The notes beneath the pieces were generated by a model, which was not told the origin of the DNA, searched no databases, and saw only the letters and a list, made by a program, of their open reading frames with translations. The position numbers and the translations under genes are program-made. Shown here one piece after another: positions 34,649 through 44,516 of a stretch of DNA of 64,000 bases. Position 1 is the first letter of the stretch. The number at the start of each line of letters is the position of its first letter. The stretch is from Pseudomonadota bacterium. GTDB taxonomy: Bacteria > Pseudomonadota > Alphaproteobacteria > Acetobacterales > Acetobacteraceae. The stretch is from the NCBI GenBank assembly GCA_021851785.1, contig JAJZBV010000001.1:1-64000 (forward strand). The letters run 5' to 3'.

Positions 34649-36012
34649 CGGCGGGCTCCTTGGGGAGGGGGAATGGGCAAGGGGCGATCCGGCGCGGGCT
34701 TGGCCGCGCGGGCATAATGGGCGCGCCAGGCGCGGAGGTATTCCCGCGCCAGCAGCGCAACGGCGAGCAGGGTCAGGGCGAGGGCCGCCCGCGTCACCTC
34801 GGGCCAGCCGAGCATGGCGGCCAAGGCGGCGATCGCGACGGAGGCGAAATAGAGGGCGAAGACCCCGCGACTTCCCGGCTCATTCACCAGATCCTGGACC
34901 CGCGGCACCGGATGGCGGCCGAGCTGGCTGCCGTAGCGGGAAAGCCACGCGAGAAAGGCCACGATCTTATAAAGCTGTGTCACGCCAAGACCGCTCAGCC
35001 AGCCGAGCAGGAGCAGAAGCACGAGGGTCGGGGCAAGCGCCGTCAGATGGCCGAAGGCAACCGCGCCGAGGGCGAGCAACACGGCGAGGCCCAGGGCGAC
35101 GAAGGCACCGATCGCCGCGCGGTTGTGCAATTCGATCTGCTGCCGTCGCCGGCTGCGATAGAGCCGCGCGACATCGAGGAGGTAGAGGCCGAGCGCGAGC
35201 ACGATCGCCAGCCGGCCGATCTGTTCCGCGAGCCAAACCCCGCCGCCCGGGGAAATGATTCCGCCGAGCCCGGCGCCGAACGCGACGAAAAATCCACCCG
35301 CGCCGCTCACCAGCACGGCGACGCCGAGCGCGCCGCGATCATGCGGGGCGAGCATGAACATCGGCAGCAATTCATAGGACACGCCGATCGCGGTCAGGGT
35401 GAACCAGCCGCCGATCCCGGCCAAGACGTGATCGCCGAGGCCGTCGCCGAGCAGCACGGCGAGCCCCGGGCCGAGCGCCGGGCCGAGCGCCGGCACCGTC
35501 AAGGCGACGGCGAAGGCGAGGCCGAGAAGAACGGTCAACAGCAGGAAGCCAAGGCCGGCGAGAACGAACCGGGCGCTGAGCGGCGCCGGCCGCTTGGCGA
35601 TCAGCGGCACCAGCAGCGCCCCCGCGCCGAGCAGCACGGCAAGCGTCACCAGGCCGCCACCGGCCGGCAACAGCAGCGCCGCCGCGCCGCCTCGGCCAAG
35701 CGCGAGAAACCCGCCGATCATCGAGACGAGGCCGCTTTCCACCCCGATCAGGGTCGCGAGCGGCCAGATCTGGCTCGGCAAGGCCCGCGCGGTGATCACC
35801 GGGACGAACTGAAACAACGCCCCGAACATCAGCAGGGTGAGCCAGCCGATGGTCAGCGTGTGAACCATCGCGAGGCTCGCCGGCGCGCTCGCCGGGGCGA
35901 GTGGCCAGGCAAAGCCCGACACCGAAAGCGCCAAGCCAAAGCCGAAATTGACCAGCGCGCAGACGAATATCGCCGGCGTCCACCGCGACAGGCGATCACT
36001 CGTCGGGATCAT
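34645..36012 (-). CDS. Polytopic membrane protein of the NO-stress operon (haem-copper oxidase subunit I/NnrS-like)
   Basis: This 455-residue protein has about 12 hydrophobic helices. Histidines sit in MVHTLTIGWLTLLMFGALFQF, DGLGDHVLAGIGGWF, and AFGHLTALAP, positions that recall haem-binding helices of haem-copper oxidase subunit I and NnrS-like proteins, but the full oxidase copper-site motifs are not obvious. It is the first gene of the leftward operon ending in nsrR, so NO responsiveness is a reasonable inference. The biochemical role is unknown. Confidence 0.6.
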   Translation of the reverse strand: MIPTSDRLSRWTPAIFVCALVNFGFGLALSVSGFAWPLAPASAPASLAMVHTLTIGWLTLLMFGALFQFVPVITARALPSQIWPLATLIGVESGLVSMIGGFLALGRGGAAALLLPAGGGLVTLAVLLGAGALLVPLIAKRPAPLSARFVLAGLGFLLLTVLLGLAFAVALTVPALGPALGPGLAVLLGDGLGDHVLAGIGGWFTLTAIGVSYELLPMFMLAPHDRGALGVAVLVSGAGGFFVAFGAGLGGIISPGGGVWLAEQIGRLAIVLALGLYLLDVARLYRSRRRQQIELHNRAAIGAFVALGLAVLLALGAVAFGHLTALAPTLVLLLLLGWLSGLGVTQLYKIVAFLAWLSRYGSQLGRHPVPRVQDLVNEPGSRGVFALYFASVAIAALAAMLGWPEVTRAALALTLLAVALLAREYLRAWRAHYARAAKPAPDRPLPIPPPQGARR

Positions 36013-36118
36013 GCGGCCTTATCTCCTGTCCTGCGCCAGCGTTGGCGGCCTCTGCCCCAGTTTCCGCTCCGAACGGCGTTCCGCGGGCCGGTATCGCCCC
36101 GGCGGCCGCACATGCTAT

Positions 36119-36141
36119 AATTTGTATCCTAAATGCCTATT
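36119..36141 (-). promoter_or_regulatory. Candidate NsrR-binding site
   Basis: Read leftward, the 23-bp site contains AATAGGCATTTA then GGATACAAATT. Compared with the NsrR palindrome of two 11-mers (AAGATGCATTT form), the first half matches 9 of 11 and the second 6 of 11 positions. It lies about 107 bp upstream of the operon's first gene, in an AT-rich patch that could hold the promoter, with TATAGC just downstream as a possible -10. Confidence 0.45.
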
Positions 36142-36278
36142 TAAGCCCCGCCCGCCCGCTTGGCAAGTGCGCCCGATGGCGGTTGCCAAGATCCGGGCGC
36201 TCCACCCGGACGAGGGATTTGTAGCTGCGCACCGTTCCGTTCTCTCGGCGTGGCGGTGCCGAAGGCGCTGCCTTTGGG

Positions 36279-36315
36279 GGCAAAAGTTTTTTGGTTCTTT
36301 TTTCTAAAAAAGGAC
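36279..36315. repeat. Dispersed A/T-stem hairpin repeat, copy 1
   Basis: The sequence GGCAAAAGTTTTTTGG then TTCTTTTTTCTAAAAAAGGAC contains a hairpin (36294-36315, about 9 bp with one G-T pair). The AAAAGTTTTTTGGTTCTTTTTT core recurs at 52956-52977 beside fliQ/fliE. It may act as a terminator or transcript-end element for the amidase gene. Confidence 0.55.
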
Positions 36316-36336
36316 TGTTTTTCGTCTTAATCTTCT

Positions 36337-37065
36337 CTACCGCACCATCCTGACCACGGCGAGGAGGCGGGCCAGGGTGCCGGCATCGGCCTGGCCGGTG
36401 ATCGCCTCGGGGCGCCAATGGCGCTGAAACGCGCGCAACACCGCTGAAAGCGCCGGATCGAGCGGTCCCTCCGGCGCGACGCGATAGCCGATCTCGGCCA
36501 GCGCCGCGCGCACGTCGCGCAGGCTTTCGGCATCGCGCACCACGCCGCCGATGCCGAGGTCGGGCACGCCCTCGGGCCAGAGGCCGACGCCGTTCCGCGC
36601 CAGCCCCTCCCAGTCGAATTTCTCGCCGGGATCGCGCTTGCGTTCCGGCGCGATATCCGAATGTCCGACGATGTTGCGCGCCGGCACCGCATGGCGGGAA
36701 AGGATATCGAGGCAGAGATCGCAGACCACGGCGAGTTGCAGCACCGGGAACGGCGGATAGAGCGCGTCGTGGCCGGGATTGACGATCTCGATGCCGATCG
36801 CGCGCGCGTTGATGTCCGTCGCGCCGCGCCAATAGGCGATGCCGGCATGCCAGGCGCGCCGCGTCTCGGGCACCATGCGCGAGATCAGCCCGTCCTCGGC
36901 GACGACGTAATGGGCCGAGACCTCGGCGGCGGGATCGGCGAGCCGCGCCAGCGCCGCCTCCGCGGTCGCCATGCCGGTATAATGGAGCACGATCATGTCG
37001 ATCGCGGCCGCTTGCGGGCGGGCATCGTGGTTGGGGCTGGGGCGGTCCTGAAACCAGAGGCTCAC
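36337..37065 (-). CDS. N-acetylmuramoyl-L-alanine amidase (AmpD/amidase_2) with peptidoglycan-binding domain
   Basis: This 242-residue protein has the amidase_2 zinc residues in VLHYTGM, WHAGIAYW and GHSDIAPERKRDPG, with GIEIVNPG in between. A C-terminal helical segment (about residues 170-242, GIGGVVRDAESLRDVRAAL to LARLLAVV) resembles a peptidoglycan-binding domain. No signal peptide is visible, so it may be cytoplasmic, recycling anhydromuropeptides like AmpD. Its ATG overlaps the DjlA-like gene stop, so it is the second gene of a two-gene unit. Confidence 0.9.
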   Translation of the reverse strand: MSLWFQDRPSPNHDARPQAAAIDMIVLHYTGMATAEAALARLADPAAEVSAHYVVAEDGLISRMVPETRRAWHAGIAYWRGATDINARAIGIEIVNPGHDALYPPFPVLQLAVVCDLCLDILSRHAVPARNIVGHSDIAPERKRDPGEKFDWEGLARNGVGLWPEGVPDLGIGGVVRDAESLRDVRAALAEIGYRVAPEGPLDPALSAVLRAFQRHWRPEAITGQADAGTLARLLAVVRMVR

Positions 37066-37868
37066 AGGCCGCGCTCGCGCTTGACGCGGTCCCAGGCGGC
37101 GTTGATGCGGCTGGCTTTTTCACTCGCGCGGGCGATGAATTCGGCCGGCACGCCGCGCGCGGCGAGGCTGTCGGGGTGGTTTTCGCGCATCAGGCGGCGC
37201 CAGGCGAGATGGACCTCCTGGTCGCTGGCGCTGGCGTCGATGCCGAGCACCGCGTAGGGGCTGTCCTCCTCGGGCGCGGCGGCGGCGCTGGCGCGGCCGC
37301 CGGTGATGCCGGTCGCCCGTTCCCAGGCGGCACGGCCGAGCCCGAAGCCCTGATGCACGCGGGCGAGGAACTCGGTCTCGGCCAGGTTGATCGGGCGGTC
37401 GGCGCGGGCGATGGCGAAGAGCGCGACGAGCACGTCCTCGAGCACGCCGCGATGCCCGGCGAAACTCTCGCCGAGCTGGTCGGCATAGGGTTCGAAGCCC
37501 TCGGGGCTGTCGCGCGCCTGATCGAAGAGGCGGCCGATATCGCGGACGGAGGCGGGCGGGATGCGGAAATGCTGGCGGAAGGCGTCGATCTCGGCGCGGA
37601 CCACCGGCCCGTCGCATTTCGCGAGCTTGGCGGCGAGGACGACGACGGTGATCGCGAAAAGCTGCTCGCGCCGGCCGAGCAGGGCGGCGACGCGGGCCGG
37701 ATTGAGCGGGTTGAACCCACCGCCGCGATGGGTTTTGAGGCCGTTGATGCCCTGGCTGATCGCGCCGCTATCGGCGGCATGGCCGAGGGCCGCCCCGACC
37801 ACCGCGCCAAACGGGCCGCCCACCGCGAATCCGGCGACCCCGCCGATGATCTTGCCCCAGTATCCCAT
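37062..37868 (-). CDS. DjlA-like J-domain protein with TerB-like region
   Basis: This 268-residue protein starts at the ATG at 37866-37868 with MGYWGKIIGGVAGF, a glycine-rich membrane segment typical of DjlA. A TerB-like helical domain follows (about residues 70-180, VVLAAKLAKCDGPVVRAEIDAF and ALFAIARADRPINLAET), then a J domain (about 205-265) with YAVLGIDASASDQEVHLAWRRL and the ENHPDSL HPD motif. DjlA relatives recruit DnaK at the inner membrane. A longer frame exists, but the shorter start fits the family. Confidence 0.88.
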   Translation of the reverse strand: MGYWGKIIGGVAGFAVGGPFGAVVGAALGHAADSGAISQGINGLKTHRGGGFNPLNPARVAALLGRREQLFAITVVVLAAKLAKCDGPVVRAEIDAFRQHFRIPPASVRDIGRLFDQARDSPEGFEPYADQLGESFAGHRGVLEDVLVALFAIARADRPINLAETEFLARVHQGFGLGRAAWERATGITGGRASAAAAPEEDSPYAVLGIDASASDQEVHLAWRRLMRENHPDSLAARGVPAEFIARASEKASRINAAWDRVKRERGL

Positions 37869-38128
37869 ATCCCGGCCATCTAGCATGGCCGCCGCAACCG
37901 GCGCAAAATGGCCTCGCCCCGCGCCCAGGCCCACGCGGATGTGAACGAAGCGCTGCGCTGCCGGCCCCGGCGCGCGTTGCTTTTGCCGTCGTTTCGGGGC
38001 TATCGCCGGGCATGGCGGGGTTGCCTCGGCCGGGCGAACTTCCTAGGGTTCGCTTGCCTCCCTTCGCGCTGACTGGCGTTTTCTTCGGCGCGTCGTTCAT
38101 TTGCCACAACAAGGACAGGGAATTTCGC

Positions 38129-38809
38129 ATGTTCAAGAGTTTTCGGCTCACCGCGCTGACCGCGTTGGGTGTTCTCGCGCTCGCCGGATGCAGCATGTTC
38201 GGCGGCGGCGAATCCTCGAAGCCAGGCGTGAGCGATGAGCAGAGTCTGGTTGACAGTGCGACCCACACCGTCGGGGTGATGAAAACGGCGGCCGCGGCGA
38301 AGGCGCCGGCGCTGTTGCAGAAGGCCAAGGCGGTGGTCATTTTCCCCGATATGATCAAGGGCGGGATCGGCATTGGCGCCTCGCACGGCAAGGGTGTCCT
38401 GCTCGCGCGGACCGGCGGCTGGAGCGATCCGGCGTTCTATGATTCGACCTCGATCTCGCTCGGCGTGCAGATCGGCATGGAGGAAAGCGCGGTCGTGATG
38501 TTCATCATGACCGACAAGGCCTACAAAAGCATGCTCCAGACCAGCACCTTCACGCTGAAGGCGCAGGGTGGGCTCGCGCTCGCCGATCTCAACACGGCAA
38601 CACAGGATCAGATCACCGGCGCCGATGTCGTCATCTGGTCGAAATCGGAAGGCGCGTTCGGCGGCCTCGCGCTCGCCGGCTCGGACGTGTCCCAGAGCCC
38701 GGATTACGACAAGGCCTATTACGGCAAGGCGGTGACGGCGCAGGAGATCGTCGCCGGGCAGGTGAAGAACGACAAGGCTGACGCCCTGGTCAAGGCGCTC
38801 GGCAACTGA
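38129..38809 (+). CDS. SYLF (Ysc84)-domain lipoprotein
   Basis: This 226-residue protein has a lipoprotein signal with lipobox LAGC (Cys at about residue 21) and a C-terminal SYLF/Ysc84 domain: KAKAVVIFPDMIKGGIGIGASHGKGVLL, then SLGVQIG and ADVVIWSKSEGAFGGLALAGS. Bacterial members are membrane-anchored and bind lipids; the function is not settled. AAGGACAGGG precedes the ATG. It is divergent from the DjlA gene and stands alone. Confidence 0.88.
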   Translation: MFKSFRLTALTALGVLALAGCSMFGGGESSKPGVSDEQSLVDSATHTVGVMKTAAAAKAPALLQKAKAVVIFPDMIKGGIGIGASHGKGVLLARTGGWSDPAFYDSTSISLGVQIGMEESAVVMFIMTDKAYKSMLQTSTFTLKAQGGLALADLNTATQDQITGADVVIWSKSEGAFGGLALAGSDVSQSPDYDKAYYGKAVTAQEIVAGQVKNDKADALVKALGN

Positions 38810-38818
38810 CAAACGAGT

Positions 38819-38870
38819 TGTGGGTCTGGGGGCACTGCCCCCAGCGGGGTCCAGGGGCCGCGCCCCTGGC
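38819..38870. repeat. GC-rich double-hairpin repeat, copy 1
   Basis: TGTGGGTCTGGGGGCACTGC starts a 50-bp unit with two hairpins: CTGGGGGCACTGCCCCCAG (38826-38844) and CCAGGGGCCGCGCCCCTGG (38851-38869). The first 29 bases recur at 44649-44677. It lies directly after the SYLF gene and before the convergent hemW stop, so it may be a bidirectional terminator. Confidence 0.65.
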
Positions 38871-38896
38871 CTTTCTTGCTTTCCCTTACCTTTCCC

Positions 38897-40042
38897 TTAC
38901 CTGACCAAGGCCGCGAGCAAGGCGTCGAGGCGGAGCCGCCCGGCGGGCAAGGCGCGGAGCCGCCCGGTTGCGCTCCAGGCGAGATAGCCCTCTTCCAGCG
39001 CCTGACGCAGCGTCTCGCCATCGATCGCGTCGGCGAGGGCGAGGCCGGTTACGCGCTGAAATCGCGCGGGATCGAGGCCTTCCTCGAGCCGCAATCCCAT
39101 CAGCAGCATTTCGCGGGCCTGTTCAGCGGCGGTGAGGGGCGTCTCCTCGACGCTGCCATGGCCATTCCGTTCGACGTGCCCGGCCCAGATTTCCGGAACG
39201 CGATGGCGCCGCGTCGCCAGCCGCATCCCGGCGAGCGAAAGCCGGCCATGCGCGCCGGGACCGATGCCGGCGTAATCGCCATAGCGCCAATAGACGAGGT
39301 TGTGGCGGCTTTCGGCGCCGGGCTTGGCGTAGTTCGAGACCTCGTAGGGCAAAAGACCGACCCGCGCCGCTTCCTCGGCGGTCGCCTCATAGAGTGCCGC
39401 GGCGTGCTCGGGCGCGGGCAGGGTGATGTCGCCGCGGGCATGGGCGGTCTCGAACGCGGTGCCGGGCTCGATGGTGAGCTGATAGAGCGAGAGGTGATCG
39501 GCGGCCAGCGCCAGCGCCTGCCGGAGTTCGTCGCGCCAGACGGCGACGCTTTGGCCTGGTCGGGCATAGATGAGATCGAAGGAGAGGCGGGGGAAAATCC
39601 GCCGGCCGAGTTCGAGCGCCGCGATCGCCTCGGCGGCGCTATGGCGGCGCCCGAGCCAGGCGAGGGCGGCGGGATCGAGGCTTTGCACGCCGAGCGAGAG
39701 GCGGTTGACGCCGGCTTCGCGAAACGCGGCCAGTTTCTCCGCCTCCACGCTGGTCGGGTTGGCCTCCAGGGTGATTTCGAGATCTTCCGCCGGGGCAAAA
39801 ATCCGGGTCGCGTCGGCGATCAGCGCGGCGACGCCGTCGGGGTCCATGAGGCTCGGCGTGCCGCCGCCGAAGAAGATCGAGGCCAGCCGCCTGCGGCCGA
39901 TGCGCGCGCCCTCGCAGGCGAGTTCGGCGCGGAGGGCGGCGATGAAGCGCCCGCTCTCGATCCGGTCGCGCACATGGCTGTTGAAATCGCAATAGGGGCA
40001 CTTGGCGCGGCAGAACGGCCAGTGGATATAAAGCGCGAGCAT
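38897..40042 (-). CDS. hemW: HemW-like radical SAM haem chaperone
   Basis: This 381-residue protein starts MLALYIHWPFCRAKCPYCDFNSH; CxxxCxxC binds the 4Fe-4S cluster. FFGGGTPS, ITLEANP, RLSLGVQS and a HemW C-terminal helical domain follow. HemW was long called a coproporphyrinogen oxidase but lacks the second SAM features and delivers haem to respiratory enzymes. The start is set at the ATG 40040-40042; an upstream ATG in frame adds 12 unmatched residues. It is divergent from the deacylase gene. Confidence 0.9.
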   Translation of the reverse strand: MLALYIHWPFCRAKCPYCDFNSHVRDRIESGRFIAALRAELACEGARIGRRRLASIFFGGGTPSLMDPDGVAALIADATRIFAPAEDLEITLEANPTSVEAEKLAAFREAGVNRLSLGVQSLDPAALAWLGRRHSAAEAIAALELGRRIFPRLSFDLIYARPGQSVAVWRDELRQALALAADHLSLYQLTIEPGTAFETAHARGDITLPAPEHAAALYEATAEEAARVGLLPYEVSNYAKPGAESRHNLVYWRYGDYAGIGPGAHGRLSLAGMRLATRRHRVPEIWAGHVERNGHGSVEETPLTAAEQAREMLLMGLRLEEGLDPARFQRVTGLALADAIDGETLRQALEEGYLAWSATGRLRALPAGRLRLDALLAALVR

Positions 40043-40092
40043 GGCGCGGCATATCGGCCGATGCCCCGGATATAGCAATGGGGAGCGGGGGA

Positions 40093-40581
40093 ATGGCGGA
40101 AAAGGCGGAAAAAACGGCGGGGTCGGTCGCGCGGGTGCGGGCCGCGCTGCTCGCCGCCGGCCATCCCGATACCATCATCCCGGCCCCGGCGGGCGCCCGC
40201 ACCGCCGCGGACGCGGCGGCGGCGTTGGGCTGCGAGGTTGCGCGGATCGTCAAATCGCTGATCTTCCGCCTCGGCGACGCGCCGCTGCTGGTGCTCGTCT
40301 CGGGCGCCAACCGGGTCGATCCGGCGCGCCTCGCCGCCTTGTTCCCGGCCGCCGCGCTCGGCCGCGCCGATGCCGCCTTCGTGCGCGCGGCCACCGGGTT
40401 CGCGATCGGCGGGGTCGCGCCGCTCGGCCATCTGACGCCACCCGAGACGGTGATCGATGCCGATCTCCTGGCGCTCGATCCGCTTTTTGCCGCGGCGGGG
40501 GCGCCGGATTACCTATTTCGCACCAGCGCGGAAGCTCTTCTTCGCATCACCGGCGGGCGTGTCGCCGAGCTGCGCGCTTGA
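40093..40581 (+). CDS. YbaK/ProX-type aminoacyl-tRNA deacylase
   Basis: This 162-residue protein matches the YbaK/EbsC fold: ALGCEVARIVKSLIFRLGD with the conserved VKSL lysine, LVLVSGANRVDPARL, and GFAIGGVAPLGH, then DPLFAAAGAPDYLFRTSAEALL. Family members hydrolyse mischarged tRNAs such as Cys-tRNA-Pro. The ATG at 40093 is preceded by GGGAGCGGGGG. The exact tRNA substrate cannot be told by eye. Confidence 0.88.
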   Translation: MAEKAEKTAGSVARVRAALLAAGHPDTIIPAPAGARTAADAAAALGCEVARIVKSLIFRLGDAPLLVLVSGANRVDPARLAALFPAAALGRADAAFVRAATGFAIGGVAPLGHLTPPETVIDADLLALDPLFAAAGAPDYLFRTSAEALLRITGGRVAELRA

Positions 40582-40730
40582 GCGTTATGAATGGATAAAA
40601 ATAACGAAACCCGCCAACGCGTTAATCGCCGTTCCCCGCCGCGCTTCCCCTTGACCCTGCAAGGCCTCGCCGGCACACTCCCGGCCAAGGCGCCACCAGC
40701 GGGTGCCATTGGGCGCGAAGGGGAAACAGG

Positions 40731-41216
<486 letters not shown>

Positions 41217-41301
41217 AGCGGCGCCGGCGAGAAGGACTCCACGCAATCGGCCGCGACAAGAACGGCAATCATCCGCGGCACTGACCGCAAGGGAGGGTTT
41301 G

Positions 41302-43680
41302 ATGGCATTCGAGGGCATCGGCGCATCGGTCAAGCGTCGTGAGGATGGGCGGTTCCTCGCCGGGCGCGGCCATTACGTCGATGACATGAACCGTCCGGGT
41401 CAGCTTTACGCCGTTATCCGCCGCTCCGATCGGCCGCACGCGCGCCTCCGCGGCATCGATACCGCGGCGGCGATGGCGGCGCCGGGGGTGGTCGCCGTCT
41501 ACACCGGCGCCGATATCGCCGCCGACGGCCTCGGCGGCATCCCCTGCGGCTGGCAGATCCACAACAAGGACGGCAGCCCGATGGCCGAGCCGATGCACCC
41601 GGTGCTCGCCATCGGCAAGGTCCGGCATGTCGGCGATCCGATCGCCGTGGTGATCGCCGAGACCAAAGCCCAGGCCAAGGACGCGGCCGAGTTGCTGGCG
41701 ATCGATTTCGAGGATCTGCCGGGGGTTGCCGATCTCCGCGCCGCCGCCGCCGGCGGCGCGCCCTTGGTGCATGACGATGTCGCCGGCAATGTCTGCTATG
41801 ACTGGCATATCGGCGACAAGGACGCGGTCGATGCGGCGTTCGCGCGGGCCAAGCACGTGGCCAAACTCGATCTCGTCAATAACCGCCTGATCCCGAACGC
41901 GATGGAGCCGCGCGCGGCGCTCGGCGAGTGCGACGTCGCCGGCAACTACACGCTCTCCACCACCAGCCAGAACCCGCATGTCATCCGTCTCCTGATGGGC
42001 GCGTTCGTTTTGCACATCCCCGAGCACAAGCTCCGCGTCATCGCCCCCGATGTCGGCGGCGGGTTCGGCTCGAAAATCTATCATTACGCCGAGGAGGCGA
42101 TCGTCACCTGGGCGGCGGGCAAACTGCGCCGGCCGGTGAAATGGACCGCCGAGCGCTCGGAAAGCTTCATGTCGGACGCGCATGGCCGCGACCATGTCAG
42201 CCACGCCGAAATGGCGGTCGACGAGAGCGGGCGTTTCCTTGCCCTCCGGGTCTCGACGCTCGCCAATATGGGCGCCTATCTCTCCACCTTCGCGCCCTCG
42301 GTGCCGACCTATCTCTACGCGACCCTGCTCGCCGGCGTCTATAAAACCCCGGCGATCTACGCCGAGGTCAAGGCGATCTTCACCAACACCGTGCCGGTCG
42401 ATGCCTATCGCGGCGCCGGGCGGCCGGAAGCGGCGTTCCTGCTCGAACGCCTCGTCGATGCCGTCGCGCATGACACCGGGATCGACCGCATCGCGCTGCG
42501 GCGGGCCAATTTCATCCCCGCCGACGCCTACCCGTACCAGACCCCGGTCGCCCTGCAATATGACAGCGGCAATCACGAGGTGACACTCGCCGAGGCGCTC
42601 AAGACCGCCGATTACGCGGGGTTTCCGGCGCGGCGGGCGGAGGCGGCGCGGCGCGGCAAGCTGCGCGGCATCGGCATTTCCACCTATCTCGAGGCCTGCG
42701 GCATCGCGCCGAGCCAGGTCGCCGGCGCTCTCGGCGCCCGCGCCGGGCTTTACGAGGTCGCCAATATCCGCGTCCACCCGACCGGCAGCGTCACCGTGTT
42801 CACCGGAACGCACAGTCACGGCCAGGGCCACGAGACGACGATGGCGCAGCTCGTCGCCGATCAACTCGGCCTGCCACTCGACCAGATCGAGATCGTGCAT
42901 GGTGATACCGGGCAGATCCCCTTCGGCATGGGCACCTATGGCAGCCGCTCGCTCGCCGTCGGCGGCTCGGCGATGGTCAAGGCGATGGACAAGATCATCG
43001 CCAAGGGCAAGCGCATCGCCGCCCATCTGATGGAAGCCGCGGTCGAGGATATCGAGTTCAAGGACGGCGCCTTTCGCGTCGCCGGCACCGACAAATCGAA
43101 GGCGCTGGCCGAAATCTCGCTCGCGGCTTACATCCCGCACAACTACCCGATCGAGGAATTGGAGCCGGGGCTGGAGGAAACCGCGTTTTACGACCCCAAA
43201 AACTTCACCTATCCCGGCGGCTGCCATGTCTGCGAGGTCGAGATCGACCCCGAGACCGGTGTTACCAAAGTCGTCAATTTCGTCGCCGTCGATGATGTCG
43301 GGCGGGTGATCAACCCGATGATCGTCGAGGGGCAGGTGCAAGGCGGGGTCGCGCAGGGGATTGGCCAGGCGCTTCTGGAGGGCGCCGCCTACGACGCCAA
43401 CGGCCAGCTTCTCTCCGGCTCGTTCATGGACTACACCATGCCGCGCGCCGATAATCTGCCCAATATCACGGTCGGTACCGAAATCACCCTCTGCACCCAC
43501 AACCCGCTCGGGTCGAAGGGCTGCGGCGAGGTCGGCGCCATCGGCAGCCCGCCCGCGGTGATCAACGCCGTGGTCGATGCCCTCAAGGAATACGGCGTGC
43601 GGCATCTCGACATGCCGGCGACGGCGGAGAAGATCTGGTCGATCATCCAGGCCAACCGGCCGAAGATGGCCGCGGAATAG
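41302..43680 (+). CDS. Molybdenum hydroxylase large subunit (CoxL/xanthine dehydrogenase family)
   Basis: This 792-residue subunit has the N-terminal domain ([19 protein letters not shown]), [34 protein letters not shown] and the catalytic Glu in [11 protein letters not shown]. The AYxCSFR loop of form I CO dehydrogenase is replaced by AYRGAGR, so a form II/aldehyde- or heterocycle-oxidising enzyme is more likely than CO oxidation. The ATG at 41302 follows GGGAGGG closely. It is flanked by its small and FAD subunits and closely resembles the stand-alone subunit at 17141-19471. Confidence 0.92.
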   Translation: MAFEGIGASVKRREDGRFLAGRGHYVDDMNRPGQLYAVIRRSDRPHARLRGIDTAAAMAAPGVVAVYTGADIAADGLGGIPCGWQIHNKDGSPMAEPMHPVLAIGKVRHVGDPIAVVIAETKAQAKDAAELLAIDFEDLPGVADLRAAAAGGAPLVHDDVAGNVCYDWHIGDKDAVDAAFARAKHVAKLDLVNNRLIPNAMEPRAALGECDVAGNYTLSTTSQNPHVIRLLMGAFVLHIPEHKLRVIAPDVGGGFGSKIYHYAEEAIVTWAAGKLRRPVKWTAERSESFMSDAHGRDHVSHAEMAVDESGRFLALRVSTLANMGAYLSTFAPSVPTYLYATLLAGVYKTPAIYAEVKAIFTNTVPVDAYRGAGRPEAAFLLERLVDAVAHDTGIDRIALRRANFIPADAYPYQTPVALQYDSGNHEVTLAEALKTADYAGFPARRAEAARRGKLRGIGISTYLEACGIAPSQVAGALGARAGLYEVANIRVHPTGSVTVFTGTHSHGQGHETTMAQLVADQLGLPLDQIEIVHGDTGQIPFGMGTYGSRSLAVGGSAMVKAMDKIIAKGKRIAAHLMEAAVEDIEFKDGAFRVAGTDKSKALAEISLAAYIPHNYPIEELEPGLEETAFYDPKNFTYPGGCHVCEVEIDPETGVTKVVNFVAVDDVGRVINPMIVEGQVQGGVAQGIGQALLEGAAYDANGQLLSGSFMDYTMPRADNLPNITVGTEITLCTHNPLGSKGCGEVGAIGSPPAVINAVVDALKEYGVRHLDMPATAEKIWSIIQANRPKMAAE

Positions 43681-43690
43681 GAGCCAAAGC

Positions 43691-44488
43691 ATGTATGATT
43701 TCGCTTATCGGAAACCGGCCAGTGTCGCGGACGCGGTGAAGCTCCTCGCCACCGAGCCGGAGGCCAAGGCGATCGCCGGCGGCCAGACCTTCATCCCGGT
43801 GCTCAAGCAGCGGCTCAACAAGCCCTCTTCGGTGGTCGATCTCGCCGGTCTCGGGCTTTCCGGAATCAGTGTTTCGGGCAATGCGCTCACCATCGGCGCG
43901 ATGACCACCCATGCCGCCGTCGCCCGTTCGGCGGAGGTGAAAAAGGCGATCCCGGGGCTCGCCATGCTCGCCTCCTGGATCGGCGACAACCAGGTCCGCC
44001 ATCGCGGCACCATCGGCGGCTCGCTCGCCAATAACGATCCCTCCGCCTGCTATCCGGCAGCGGTATTGGCGCTCGGCGCGGTGGTCAAGACCAACAAGCG
44101 GGCGATCAAGGCCGATGATTTCTTCCAGGGCATGTTCACAACCGCCCTCGAGGCCGACGAAATCATCACCGCGGTCGAATTTCCGCTGCCGGTCGAGACA
44201 TCGGCCTATGAGAAATTCCGCCAGCCCGCCTCGCGCTACGCCATGGTCGGCGTCTTCGTCGCCAAGGGGCCGGCCGGGGTGCGCGTCGCGGTGACCGGGG
44301 CGGGGCAGAACGGCGTGTTCCGCGTCCCCGAGATGGAGGCGGCGCTGGCCAAATCCTGGTCGCCGGACGCCATCGCCGCGATCAAGGTCTCGCCGGAGGG
44401 TCTGAACAGCGATATCCACGGCAGCGCCGTCTATCGCGCCCATCTGATCACCGTCGTGGCACGGCGCGCCGTGGCCGCCGCCGCCTGA
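43691..44488 (+). CDS. Molybdenum hydroxylase medium subunit (CoxM-like FAD protein)
   Basis: This 265-residue FAD-binding protein has [16 protein letters not shown] (the first FAD motif, AGGQS-like), [12 protein letters not shown], then [20 protein letters not shown] (the TIGGS motif) and a C-terminal CoxM-type domain. It passes electrons from the Fe-S subunit to an external acceptor. It starts 10 bp after the large subunit. It ends the hydroxylase operon; a hairpin-dense spacer follows. Confidence 0.92.
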   Translation: MYDFAYRKPASVADAVKLLATEPEAKAIAGGQTFIPVLKQRLNKPSSVVDLAGLGLSGISVSGNALTIGAMTTHAAVARSAEVKKAIPGLAMLASWIGDNQVRHRGTIGGSLANNDPSACYPAAVLALGAVVKTNKRAIKADDFFQGMFTTALEADEIITAVEFPLPVETSAYEKFRQPASRYAMVGVFVAKGPAGVRVAVTGAGQNGVFRVPEMEAALAKSWSPDAIAAIKVSPEGLNSDIHGSAVYRAHLITVVARRAVAAAA

Positions 44489-44516
44489 ACGTCAACGACG
44501 GGGAAGAAGGGGAAGG

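Larger units (their letters stand above)
36013..36336. other. 324-bp spacer with operon promoter region
   Basis: This spacer separates the first gene of the NO-stress operon from the stop of the amidase gene. It holds the AT-rich NsrR-like box (36119-36141) near its left part, GC-rich filler, and a hairpin repeat near the right end (36279-36315). No coding frame is supported. Confidence 0.6.

Noticed and set aside
41269-43692. 807-codon leftward frame opposite the CoxL-like gene
   Set aside because: Antisense shadow; the rightward frame carries all molybdenum hydroxylase motifs and sits between its partner subunits.
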